The notes beneath the pieces are model-generated. The model was given only the letters and a program-made list of their open reading frames with translations, was not told the DNA's origin and ran no database searches. The translations under genes were made by a program, and so were the position numbers. Source: DASXYG01 sp036502625 (GTDB taxonomy: Bacteria; Actinomycetota; Actinomycetes; Streptosporangiales; Streptosporangiaceae). From it: a stretch of 64,000 nucleotides of DNA. Within the stretch, counting starts at the first letter, position 1; every line of letters begins with the position of its first letter. The DNA lies in contig DASXYG010000070.1 of NCBI GenBank assembly GCA_036502625.1, positions 1-64,000 of the forward strand, read 5' to 3'. Positions 25,824 to 33,852 of this stretch are shown piece after piece.

Positions 25824-26176
25824 CGGGGGCGGCGGTGACGATCGTGCGGATCGAGGGGTCGGACGTCGAGATCGACGTGGCCGCCGACGAGTCGGTTGCC
25901 GAGTCCGCGTGGCGCCAGGGCTTCTTCTGGCCGACCCGGTGCTGGGGCCAGATGGACTGCGTGCAGTGCCACGTCCGGATCTCAGACGGCGAGCGGAACA
26001 TCGTGCCGGCGACCGACGACGAGCTGTTCGTCCTGCGGACGCGGTTCCCCCGGCGGCTGCGCACCTCGCTGACCCGGCTGGGCTGCCAGGTCCGGGTGAC
26101 CGGCCCCGGCGTGGTGCTGGAGAAGAAGGGCGTACGACCGCCCCCGTACGAGGCCGCCGGGAGGGAGGCGCGGTGA
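25820..26176 (+). CDS. [2Fe-2S] ferredoxin, adrenodoxin type
   Basis: 118 residues. The cluster ligands C-x5-C-x2-C (RCWGQMDCVQCHV) and the distant fourth cysteine in RLGCQVRV give the pattern of adrenodoxin/Isc-type 2Fe-2S ferredoxins. A C-terminal tail of about 20 residues is extra. It starts at a GTG overlapping the stop of the preceding small gene. It may accept electrons from the lipoyl/E1 system or serve the oxygenases; a paralogue of similar size occurs at 29457-29792 behind the second oxygenase. Confidence 0.87.
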   Translation: MTGAAVTIVRIEGSDVEIDVAADESVAESAWRQGFFWPTRCWGQMDCVQCHVRISDGERNIVPATDDELFVLRTRFPRRLRTSLTRLGCQVRVTGPGVVLEKKGVRPPPYEAAGREAR

Positions 26177-26445
26177 GGCGGCTGTGGACGAAGAACGGCC
26201 GGCCGCTGCTGAACGACGGCAACGACGTGTACGTCCCGTCCGGTGCGATGGTCGGCCGGATCCGCGGCGACCGGGTGTTCCGCGATGAGCGGTACGTCGG
26301 CACGCTGGTGGGCGACCGCCTGGTGTTCCGCAGCTACGACCGGGACGGCCCGTACCGGCCGTACCCCCGGCCGGTCAGTCCGGCCGCCCCCGACTCGGTG
26401 CCGCCCGCCCGCATGTGGGGCGACGAGCCCGCCCTGCCCGGATGA
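26173..26445 (+). CDS. Small beta-rich hypothetical protein
   Basis: 90 residues from a GTG overlapping the ferredoxin stop. Two similar beta units are visible: MVGRIRGDRVFRDERY then VGTLVGDRLVFRSYDRD, after which the chain is proline-rich and probably disordered. It is reminiscent of small actinobacterial proteins with paired GDRV-type strands, but I cannot name a family. As last gene of the operon starting at 20188 or 23346, it may be a structural accessory to the E1/lipoyl/ferredoxin set. Confidence 0.55.
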   Translation: MRRLWTKNGRPLLNDGNDVYVPSGAMVGRIRGDRVFRDERYVGTLVGDRLVFRSYDRDGPYRPYPRPVSPAAPDSVPPARMWGDEPALPG

Positions 26446-26466
26446 CCGCGGGGGAGCCGTGAATCG

Positions 26467-26482
26467 GAGCAAATATTTGGCC
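26467..26482 (+). promoter_or_regulatory. Shared 16-bp catabolic element, copy c
   Basis: GAGCAAATATTTGGCC, about 76 bases upstream of the flavoprotein start. A -10-like TAATAT (26514-26519) lies some 30 bases further on, with TTTCTT 17 bases before it as a weak -35 candidate. The element would then sit just upstream of the promoter core. Confidence 0.55.
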
Positions 26483-26558
26483 CAGAATTGTTTCTTGTGA
26501 GCGGCGTCACACGTAATATGGCGCTCGACCGCGCCGCCGGTGCAAGGGAGACCGAGTG

Positions 26559-28034
26559 ATGGCAGGCAGCGACTCCGTCCGTGCACGCAACGCCGGTGAC
26601 GTGGGCGCATGGGACCTGGAGGCCGACGTGGTGATCGTCGGCTACGGCGGCGCGGGCGCGGCGGCCGCGTACGAGGCGGCGTCCGCGGGGGCGGACACGC
26701 TCGTCCTGGAACGCGCCGGCGCGGGCGGCGGGGCATCGGCCCTGTCGGGTGGATACGTCTACACCGGCGGCGGAACGGCCCTGCAGAAGGCGTGCGGGTT
26801 CACCGACACCCCGGACAACATGTACGACTTCCTGATGGCGGCGACGGGACCGAACCCGAACGCCGAGAAGGTGCGCGTCTACAGCGACGAGGGTGTCGCG
26901 TACTACGACTGGCTGGTCTCGCTCGGCATCCCGTTCAAGGACGCCTTCTACGACCAGCCGACCTGGCAGATCGCCGGCGAGTACGGGCTCGGCTACTCCG
27001 GTGGCGAGAACGCCCACCCGTGGAACACGATCGCCGACGCCGCGCCGCGCGCGCACGTCGCGTACAAACCCGGCTTCGCGGACTCCACGGGCGGCGAGGC
27101 CGGTCCCGGATCGGTCGTCATGGGGCATCTGATGACCGCGGCCGAGGAGGCCGGCGCCCGCCGCGAGCACGACGTGAAGGCGCTGCGGCTGATCGAGGAG
27201 GCCGACGGCCGGGTCGTCGGCGTGCAGGCCCGCCGCTACGGCACCGACCTCACCGTCCGCGCGCGCAAGGGCGTCATCCTGGCCGCCGGCGGCTTCATGG
27301 CCAACGACGAGATGCTGACCCGCTACGCGCCGAGCCTGCTCGGCACCCACGTGGTCGGCACGGACGGCGACGACGGCCGCGCCATCCAGATGGCCCAGGC
27401 CGTCGGCGCCGGCGTCCAGCTCATGGACCGCGGCGAATGCGCGTTCATGATCGACGCCCAGCTCCTGGTGCGCTGCATGATCGTGAACCGCTACGGCCAG
27501 CGGTTCATCAACGAGGACACCTATCCCGGCCGGGTCGGCCAGGCCATCCTCACCCGGCAGGACCGCGAGGCGTACGCGATCTTCGACGCGGAGACCGAGG
27601 AGACCGTCAACGCCCTGAAGCTGATGCACCCGGTGCAGGCGACGTGGGTCTGCGACTCGCTCGCCGAGCTCGAGGAGGCGTCCGGCATCGCCGAGGGCGG
27701 CCTGCAATCGTCGGTCGCGTACTACAGCACGTACGCCGAGCAGGGCCGGGACCCGATGTTCCACAAGAACCCCAAGTGGCTCAAGCCGTTCCACGGCCCG
27801 TACGGCGCGACGAGGATCGGGCCGGAGACGTGCGCCTCGTTCACGCTCGGCGGGCTGGTCACGCTGCCGTCCGGCGAGGTGCTCGACCTCGACGGCGGCC
27901 CGATCCCCGGCCTGTACGCGGCGGGGCGGACGGCCTCGGGGATCCCGGCGTCCGGCTACCTCAGCGGATCGTCGCTGGGCGACGCGATCTTCTTCGGCCG
28001 TAAGGCGGGCGCGTCCGCCGCGCGGAATGCCTGA
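26559..28034 (+). CDS. FAD-dependent flavoprotein, KstD/fumarate-reductase family
   Basis: 491 residues from the ATG at 26559 (a GTG immediately before it is possible; AGGGAG site at 26545-26550). The FAD motif VVIVGYGGAGAAAAYEAA is followed by LVLERAGAGGGASALSGGY, and the C-terminus carries PIPGLYAAGRTASGIPAS then GYLSGSSLGDAIFFGRKAG. It belongs to the same broad family as the protein at 21615 but is shorter and clearly diverged. It probably dehydrogenates or reduces a ring ketone. It is followed by a Rieske oxygenase and ferredoxin, mirroring the first oxygenase-flavoprotein module in reversed gene order. Confidence 0.87.
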   Translation: MAGSDSVRARNAGDVGAWDLEADVVIVGYGGAGAAAAYEAASAGADTLVLERAGAGGGASALSGGYVYTGGGTALQKACGFTDTPDNMYDFLMAATGPNPNAEKVRVYSDEGVAYYDWLVSLGIPFKDAFYDQPTWQIAGEYGLGYSGGENAHPWNTIADAAPRAHVAYKPGFADSTGGEAGPGSVVMGHLMTAAEEAGARREHDVKALRLIEEADGRVVGVQARRYGTDLTVRARKGVILAAGGFMANDEMLTRYAPSLLGTHVVGTDGDDGRAIQMAQAVGAGVQLMDRGECAFMIDAQLLVRCMIVNRYGQRFINEDTYPGRVGQAILTRQDREAYAIFDAETEETVNALKLMHPVQATWVCDSLAELEEASGIAEGGLQSSVAYYSTYAEQGRDPMFHKNPKWLKPFHGPYGATRIGPETCASFTLGGLVTLPSGEVLDLDGGPIPGLYAAGRTASGIPASGYLSGSSLGDAIFFGRKAGASAARNA

Positions 28035-28077
28035 ACGCACGACGCGAAACGGATCGGACTCGTAGGGAGACGACCTC

Positions 28078-29460
28078 ATGACCGATGTGCAGAACCCGCC
28101 CGCGGCGGCGGAGGCCGCCGGCGTCGACACCTCCCGGGTCCCGTTCCGGGTGGAGGACGAGGAGCTGGTACCGGCCGCGCGGTACTACGCCCCGGAGTTC
28201 TTCGAGGCCGAGAAGAAGCTGTGGATGCACTGGTGGCAGCACGCGTGCCACGAGACGGAGATCCCGAAGCCCGGCGACTTCACCGAGTACACGATCTTCG
28301 ACCAGTCGATCCTGCTCATCCGGCAGCGTGACGGCGGCGTCAAGGGCTTCCAGAACGCCTGCCGGCACCGCGGTACGGCGCTCGGGTGCGGCACCGGCAC
28401 GTTCCGGGGCGGCCAGATCGTCTGCCCGTTCCACGGGTGGCGGTGGAGCCTGGAGGGCGAGAACACCTACGTCTACGCCAGGGACGCCTTCCGCGACGAC
28501 AAGGTCGAGGAGTCCGACATCAGGCTGCGCGAGGTGCGCGTGGCCCTGCGGTGGGGCTTCGTCTGGGTGAACTTCGACCCGGACGCGCCCGCGTTCGAGG
28601 ACTCCATCCACGGCGTCGACGCCCCGCTCGACGGCAACGGATTCGACCGGATGCACGTCAAGTGGTGGCACCAGATCGACTTCGAGGCCAACTGGAAGGT
28701 CGCGCAGGAGGCGTTCTTCGAGGCGTACCACGTCATGCAGACCCACCCGGAGATGGCGGGGTTCCTGCGCGACGACAAGTACAACGCCCTCGCCTACGCC
28801 CACTACTACACCGACCCCCAGGGCCACGGCTGGGCCAACCCCGGCGCGCCGCGGATCCTGCAACTGCCCGGCCAGGACGACGCGCTGATGGCCGACCCCG
28901 AGCTGCTGACCCCGGCCCGCTCGTTCTACGCGACGCAGAAGGTGATGTGGGAGGGCTCGCAGTCGCAGACCAACGCGCACTACCTCGCGATCATCGAGGA
29001 GCTGGTCGACTCCGTGAGCTCGGAGGAGTTCTTCACCGAGTTCTTCACCCGCGCCTACACCGACGCCGCCCGGCGCGGTGTGGCGCTGCCGCCGCCGAGC
29101 CCGGACACCACCGGCCACTGGACGATGTTCCCCAACTTCACCGGCGTCGCCATGCTCGGCTGCGCGCTGGTCTACCGCGCCCGCCCGCACCCGACCGACC
29201 CGAACAAGTGCACGTACGACTTCTGGGCCCTGGAGATCCCGCCCGAGGGCACGCCCGCCAAGCGCCCGCAGATCGCCGCCGACGACGCTCCGACCTGGGA
29301 CGACCTGTGGTTCGTCCAGCAGGACGCGAGCAACATCGAGCGGATCCAGACCGGCCTGCGCACGCGTGGCCTCACCCACGTACGGCTCGGCACCGACGTG
29401 GAGCGGATGATCATCAACTGGCACCAGGCGCTGGATCGCGAGCTGGCGAAGCATCTGTGA
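28078..29460 (+). CDS. Rieske non-heme iron oxygenase, alpha subunit (second copy)
   Basis: 460 residues. Rieske ligands C95-x-H97 (ACRHRGT) and C116-x2-H119 (VCPFHGW). The iron-site helix contains AQEAFFEAYHVMQTHP with the paired histidines. It shares with the copy at 20188 many diagnostic stretches such as RQRDGGVK and CPFHGWRW, so the two are paralogues that may act on successive intermediates. A GTGA overlap couples it to a 2Fe-2S ferredoxin, its probable electron donor. Confidence 0.92.
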   Translation: MTDVQNPPAAAEAAGVDTSRVPFRVEDEELVPAARYYAPEFFEAEKKLWMHWWQHACHETEIPKPGDFTEYTIFDQSILLIRQRDGGVKGFQNACRHRGTALGCGTGTFRGGQIVCPFHGWRWSLEGENTYVYARDAFRDDKVEESDIRLREVRVALRWGFVWVNFDPDAPAFEDSIHGVDAPLDGNGFDRMHVKWWHQIDFEANWKVAQEAFFEAYHVMQTHPEMAGFLRDDKYNALAYAHYYTDPQGHGWANPGAPRILQLPGQDDALMADPELLTPARSFYATQKVMWEGSQSQTNAHYLAIIEELVDSVSSEEFFTEFFTRAYTDAARRGVALPPPSPDTTGHWTMFPNFTGVAMLGCALVYRARPHPTDPNKCTYDFWALEIPPEGTPAKRPQIAADDAPTWDDLWFVQQDASNIERIQTGLRTRGLTHVRLGTDVERMIINWHQALDRELAKHL

Positions 29461-29792
29461 CCTCCCACGTCGCGCGGGTCGAGCCGGCGGGACTGCGGAT
29501 CGAGGTCCTGGAGGGCGAGACGCTGTTCGACGCGGCGTACCGGGAGGGGTACGACTGGCCCACCATCTGCGGCGGCCAGGCCAGGTGTACGCACTGCCAC
29601 GTACGCCTCGTCGAGGGCGCGGACGCCGTCGCGCCGGTCGCGACCGAGACCGAGCGGCGCCTGATCACGCGGCTCGCCCGGCGCCTGTACGGCGGCGAGC
29701 CGGCCGGCCTGCGGCTCGCCTGCCGGCTCGAACTGCGCGCGGACGTGACCGTCGAGCAGGCGACGTTCCGGGGCGAGCGGCTTCCCGAGTGA
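29457..29792 (+). CDS. [2Fe-2S] ferredoxin
   Basis: 111 residues starting at a GTG overlapping the oxygenase stop. Cysteines in TICGGQARCTHCHV (C-x5-C-x2-C) and a late RLACRLE give a complete plant/adrenodoxin-type 2Fe-2S set. It resembles the ferredoxin at 25820 in size and spacing. Likely direct donor to the adjacent Rieske oxygenase. It ends one base before the stop of the convergent MaoC gene. Confidence 0.88.
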   Translation: MTSHVARVEPAGLRIEVLEGETLFDAAYREGYDWPTICGGQARCTHCHVRLVEGADAVAPVATETERRLITRLARRLYGGEPAGLRLACRLELRADVTVEQATFRGERLPE

Positions 29793-30212
29793 TCAGCGGA
29801 ACCGTACGGTGGCGGCCGCCGGGGCCAGGACCGCGTCGTCGGCGTCCGTGACCCACAGGTCGAGGCGGGCCTCCAGACCGGTGTCCGTACGGGTCAGGGA
29901 GGTGAGGGTGCCGCCGGCGCGTACGGTGCCCTTGAGGTTGGGCCTGCGGAACTGGGCGGACAGCTCGACGAGCTCGCCGGACTCGCCCATCCACTCCCGC
30001 ACGACCGCGTGCAGGTAGGAGACCAGCAGGTTGCCCTGGCCGAAGGCGCCGGGCATGCCGGCGGCGCGGCCGGCCTCGTCGTCCATGTGGATCGGGACGA
30101 ACTCGTCGTTGACCGCGGCGAACCGGTTCCAGGTGGCGAAGCCGGTCTCGCGGGTCCATACGCCGATGTCGGCACCCTCGGTGAGGTCGGGGAGGCGGGC
30201 GGCGTCGGTCAT
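29793..30212 (-). CDS. MaoC-type hot-dog hydratase subunit
   Basis: 139 residues forming a single hot-dog domain. The hydratase-2 motif appears as AVNDEFVPIHMDDEAG, giving the catalytic Asp/His pair, and GMPGAFGQGNLLVSYL forms the central helix. It likely hydrates an enoyl-CoA with R-specificity. It lies 12 bases behind a gene for an N-terminal MaoC-like domain, which suggests a heteromeric hydratase like the ChsH1-ChsH2 pair of steroid side-chain degradation. Confidence 0.82.
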   Translation of the reverse strand: MTDAARLPDLTEGADIGVWTRETGFATWNRFAAVNDEFVPIHMDDEAGRAAGMPGAFGQGNLLVSYLHAVVREWMGESGELVELSAQFRRPNLKGTVRAGGTLTSLTRTDTGLEARLDLWVTDADDAVLAPAAATVRFR

Positions 30213-30224
30213 GGCGGGCCTTCC

Positions 30225-30743
30225 TCAGTAGCGGATGAGCGTGAGCGCGGTGCGCTTGACGAGCTCGCCGCGCTGGTTGGTCCAGGTGTCGGCGGTGGTG
30301 GTGAACAGCATGCGGCCGAGGCGGCCGTCGCGTTCGCGGTAGCCGTCCAGCGTGCGGACCGAGGTGATCGTGTCGCCGACGTGCATGGGGGTTCCGTACG
30401 TGATGGTCAGCCCGCCGTTGAGCTGGTTGGCAAGCCCGGGGCCGGCGATGCCCAGGATCTTCTCGGTGTGGTCGGGGTCGTTGCCGGTCAGCCGGGTGGC
30501 CGACGCGGCGCCGGACTTCTCGGCTACCGCCCAGGCGAACGGGTTCAGGTCCTCCGGTGCGGGCGGTTCGGCGGACAGGTAGCGCGCGGGCGGTGGTTCC
30601 GGCCAGTAGACCGCGGTGGCCCAGCGGCGGATGTCGGAGGCGGACACCGGATGGCTCACCGTACGGCTCAGCTCCGTGCCCAGGGCCGCGCGCATCGCGT
30701 CGGTGACGAGAGAGCTCACGGCGGAAGCGTACATCGCGGCCAT
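30225..30743 (-). CDS. MaoC N-terminal-like (FAS1-like dehydratase) subunit
   Basis: 172 residues with the FAS1-like dehydratase fold: DIRRWATAVYWPEPPPARYL, then an NGGLTITYGTPMHVGDTITSVRTL hot-dog strand pair and a C-terminal FTTTADTWTNQRGELVKRTALTLIR. It lacks the Asp-His catalytic motif, so it is probably the substrate-binding half of a heteromeric hydratase with the next gene. The start is uncertain: ATG 30743, ATG 30734 or GTG 30719, none with a clear ribosome site, so a leaderless transcript is possible. The shared 16-bp element begins seven bases upstream of the first ATG. Confidence 0.78.
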   Translation of the reverse strand: MAAMYASAVSSLVTDAMRAALGTELSRTVSHPVSASDIRRWATAVYWPEPPPARYLSAEPPAPEDLNPFAWAVAEKSGAASATRLTGNDPDHTEKILGIAGPGLANQLNGGLTITYGTPMHVGDTITSVRTLDGYRERDGRLGRMLFTTTADTWTNQRGELVKRTALTLIRY

Positions 30744-30749
30744 CGTGCG

Positions 30750-30765
30750 GAGCGAATATTTGCTT
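30750..30765 (+). promoter_or_regulatory. Shared 16-bp catabolic element, copy d (most palindromic)
   Basis: GAGCGAATATTTGCTT contains AGCGAATATTTGCT, a near-perfect 14-bp palindrome around AATATT. It lies between the divergent MaoC pair and the VOC-synthetase-dehydrogenase operon, so one dimeric regulator could control both directions. Confidence 0.62.
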
Positions 30766-30802
30766 TATGCTCGTGCCCGGTACCGGGAAGGGAGCCAGCG
30801 CC

Positions 30803-31720
30803 ATGGCCATCGGCCGGATCTTCCACATCATCCACATGACCGCCGACCTGCCGGCCCTCGAAGCCTGGTACGACGACGTGTTCAGCGTGCGGAGGGGATT
30901 CCTCGACCACAACTACATGCCGGGCGAGGTGCGCGACGCCTCCCTGGTGGTGCTCGGCGACGCGGTCATCGAGCCGCTGGCGCCGGCGTTCCGGGTGGAG
31001 GGCTGGGACGCGATGCCGCTGGGCCGGTTCTTCAAGCGCTTCGGCAGCCACTGGCACTCCATCGCCTGGTACACCGACGACGGCGGGGAGATGTGGCAGC
31101 GCTGCACCGACGCCGGCATCCGCGTGTTCGTGGAGGGCGGGAGGCGGACCGAGAGCCGCCCGGACCCGAGCGCGGCGATCATGACGCACCCCAAGGACAC
31201 GATCACCCAGCTCGAGTTCTTCAACCCGGCGGGCAGCCCGATCTCCCGGCTCGATCCGCGGATCAACGGCGGCGACTACGACCCGGCGTGGTGGGTGCAC
31301 AACCATCCGGTCGCCACCCCCGGCCTGGCGTACACGACCATCCTGGCCAAGGACCTCGACCGCGCGGTCGCCGTGTTCGCCGGGCTCGGCGGCGAACCGC
31401 TGCACCGGGCGTCATCGGCGCTCACCGGCACCGACGACGCGTACGTACGCATGGGCGACACCGTCGTCCAGTTGTCCACGCCCACGCGGGACGGGACGAT
31501 CGCCGCGGCGGACATGGCGTCCAGCGGGCAGATCCACCACGCCGCCGCGTTCCGCGTGCGAGACCTCGACACCGTGCAGGCGTACTTCGAATCCAAGGGC
31601 ATCGCGACCGCGGACCGCGACGCGACCACGCTCATCACCGACCCGGCCACCACGCACGGCGCCGCGTTCCGCTGGACCACCTGGGACGTTCCCGGCGGCC
31701 CGCGGGACGGGGCGCGATGA
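30803..31720 (+). CDS. Double VOC (glyoxalase/extradiol dioxygenase-fold) protein
   Basis: 305 residues from the ATG at 30803, preceded by a GGGAAGGGAG site. Two VOC domains are visible, about residues 1-135 (FHIIHMTADLPALEAWY) and 170-295 (AYTTILAKDLDRAVAVF). Metal ligands may include the His in FHIIHMT or SHWHSIAWY and the Glu in ITQLEFFNP. The fold is used by extradiol dioxygenases, epimerases and lyases, so ring cleavage is possible but not shown. Coupled to the synthetase gene by ATGA. Confidence 0.8.
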   Translation: MAIGRIFHIIHMTADLPALEAWYDDVFSVRRGFLDHNYMPGEVRDASLVVLGDAVIEPLAPAFRVEGWDAMPLGRFFKRFGSHWHSIAWYTDDGGEMWQRCTDAGIRVFVEGGRRTESRPDPSAAIMTHPKDTITQLEFFNPAGSPISRLDPRINGGDYDPAWWVHNHPVATPGLAYTTILAKDLDRAVAVFAGLGGEPLHRASSALTGTDDAYVRMGDTVVQLSTPTRDGTIAAADMASSGQIHHAAAFRVRDLDTVQAYFESKGIATADRDATTLITDPATTHGAAFRWTTWDVPGGPRDGAR

Positions 31721-33822
31721 GCCGCCATCGTCCGGACGCGATCCGCCGGACCCTGGCTCCCCGTACGATCGCCGTGGTCGGGCTGCGCGACGGGGCGGCC
31801 TTCGTGCCGTACTTCCTGCCGACGCTGGACAGCGGCGCCGAGGTGCACTTCGTCAATCCGAAGTACGACACCGTGCTGGGCCGGCCCGCGGTGGCGAGCC
31901 TGCGGGACCTGGCCGGGCCGATCGACGCCGTGTACTGCGTGACCGGCGCCTCGGTCGCGGTCGGCGTCGTCGAGGAGGCCGCGGAGCTTGACGTCGGCGG
32001 CGTGGTGCTGGTCTCCAGCGGCTACGCCGAGGTCGGGCCGGACGGCGTCGACCTGCAGCGGCGGCTGGCGAAGGCGGCGCACGCGTCGGGCATGGCGGTC
32101 GTGGGCCCGAACGGGCTCGGCTACGTCAACGTCCCGCGCCGGGTCAGCCTCACCATCGCCAGCGACCACAAGCGGCGGCCGGGCGGCGTCTCGGTCGTCT
32201 CGCAAAGCGGCGCCGTGCTCAGCGGCGTCGCGATGGCCGCCTGGCAGCGTCCGCAGATCGGGCTCAACGTGATCGTCTCCTCGGGCAACGAGGCCGTCAC
32301 CGATCTCGCGGACTTCGTCGACCACCTGGCCGGCGATCCAGGCACCACGGCGATCGGCCTGGTCATCGAGAAGATCCGCCGCCCCGGGGCGTTCTTCGCC
32401 GCGGCCCGGCGCGCGATGGCCGCCGGGAAGCCGATCGTCGCGCTGAAGCTGGCGCGCAGCCCCCGTACGCAGGAGATGGCCGCGTCGCACACCGGCGCGC
32501 TGACCGGCGACGCCTGGGTGTACGACGTCGCGTTCCGCCGGCTCGGCATCGGCATCGCCGCCGACCCGGACGAGCTGGTGGACCGGCTTGCCCTCATCGA
32601 CCAGCTCGGCCCGGCGTACCGTACGGCCGTCTCGAACCTCGCGGTCATCACGTCCACCGGCGGATACGCCTCCCTCGCCGCGGACCTGGCCGCGTCCGAG
32701 CGGATCGAGGTGCCGGCGCTGGACGTGCTGCGCCCGTGGATCGAGGGCCTGATCCGCGGGATCCACGTGCCGAACCCGCTCGACGCCACGCCGGCCGGCC
32801 TGGCGCACTGGACGGAGATCCTCCAGCGGTACGCGGGCCGGCCCGAGGTGGACGCGCTGCTGTACGTCCACCCGCTGGCCGACGAGGACGGCGGCGAGCA
32901 CACGAAGGTGTTCCTGCGGCAGTACGCCGAGGCGGCCGAGCGGGCCGGCAAGCCGTTCGTGATATCCAACTGCGCCGGGCCGCTGGGCGCCTGGGCGCAG
33001 GCGATCGTGGCGGGGTCGCCGGCCGTCGCGGCGGCCAACGGGCCGCTCGCGAGCCTGCGCGGGCTGCGTACGCTGGGCGACTTCGCGCGCCGCCCGGACG
33101 CGGTGGAGCCCGCCGCGCCGGAGGTGCCGCGCCCGTCGTCGCCGGCCGTCGCCCGGCCAGGGGGCGCGATGCTGCCGTTCGCCGCCGGCATGGAGCTGCT
33201 GGCCGCGCACGGCATCCCGGTCGCCGCGTACCACCTGGTCCCCGGCGGCGCCGAGGTGACGGCGCCCGCGTTCGGCGGCCCGTACGTCGTGAAGCTGGCC
33301 GACGTCGCGCACCGTACGGAGCACGGCGCGGTGGAGCTCGATGTGCCCGCCGGGTCGCTCGGTGACGCGGTGGCCCGGATGCGCGCGATCGCCGTACGGG
33401 ACGGGCTCGCGCCGCTGGTCGCCGTGCAGCCGATGCTGGAGGCGCGCGGCGAGGCGCTGCTCGGCCTGCAGAGCACGGAGCTCGGGCCGATGGTGGTGTT
33501 CGGTCTCGGCGGGATCCTGGTCGAGGTGCTGAACAGGGTCGGCGGCCGGATGGCGCCGTTCGCGCGCGCCGAGGCCGAGGAGCTCATCGCGGAGTTCACG
33601 GACGCCAAGGTCATGCACGGCTTCCGCGGGCAACCGGCGTGGAACCTGGAGGCCCTCGCCGAGATCCTGGTCGCCGCGGGCCGGCTGGCCGCCGGGGCGT
33701 CGGGCTGGCTCGACTCGCTCGACGTGAACCCCCTCCTGGCCACCGACGACGGCTTCGTCGCCGTCGACGCCCTGTGCCTCGTCAAGGATCCGGGACGAGA
33801 CGCCGGCCGAGCCGCTGACTGA
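31717..33822 (+). CDS. Acyl-CoA synthetase (ADP-forming), acetate-CoA ligase family
   Basis: 701 residues combining the alpha and beta parts of an NDP-forming acyl-CoA synthetase. The CoA-binding Rossmann domain is at about 10-130 (TIAVVGLRDG), two flavodoxin-like ligase domains follow with the phospho-histidine in SHTGALTGD (about residue 262), and a C-terminal ATP-grasp domain covers about 480-690 (GGPYVVKLADVAHRTEHGAV, VVFGLGGILVEV). It activates a carboxylic acid intermediate to its CoA ester with ADP release. Expressed with the VOC protein and aldehyde dehydrogenase. Confidence 0.88.
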   Translation: MSRHRPDAIRRTLAPRTIAVVGLRDGAAFVPYFLPTLDSGAEVHFVNPKYDTVLGRPAVASLRDLAGPIDAVYCVTGASVAVGVVEEAAELDVGGVVLVSSGYAEVGPDGVDLQRRLAKAAHASGMAVVGPNGLGYVNVPRRVSLTIASDHKRRPGGVSVVSQSGAVLSGVAMAAWQRPQIGLNVIVSSGNEAVTDLADFVDHLAGDPGTTAIGLVIEKIRRPGAFFAAARRAMAAGKPIVALKLARSPRTQEMAASHTGALTGDAWVYDVAFRRLGIGIAADPDELVDRLALIDQLGPAYRTAVSNLAVITSTGGYASLAADLAASERIEVPALDVLRPWIEGLIRGIHVPNPLDATPAGLAHWTEILQRYAGRPEVDALLYVHPLADEDGGEHTKVFLRQYAEAAERAGKPFVISNCAGPLGAWAQAIVAGSPAVAAANGPLASLRGLRTLGDFARRPDAVEPAAPEVPRPSSPAVARPGGAMLPFAAGMELLAAHGIPVAAYHLVPGGAEVTAPAFGGPYVVKLADVAHRTEHGAVELDVPAGSLGDAVARMRAIAVRDGLAPLVAVQPMLEARGEALLGLQSTELGPMVVFGLGGILVEVLNRVGGRMAPFARAEAEELIAEFTDAKVMHGFRGQPAWNLEALAEILVAAGRLAAGASGWLDSLDVNPLLATDDGFVAVDALCLVKDPGRDAGRAAD

Positions 33823-33852
33823 GATGCCGACACCGAGAAGGGCCGGGGACTG

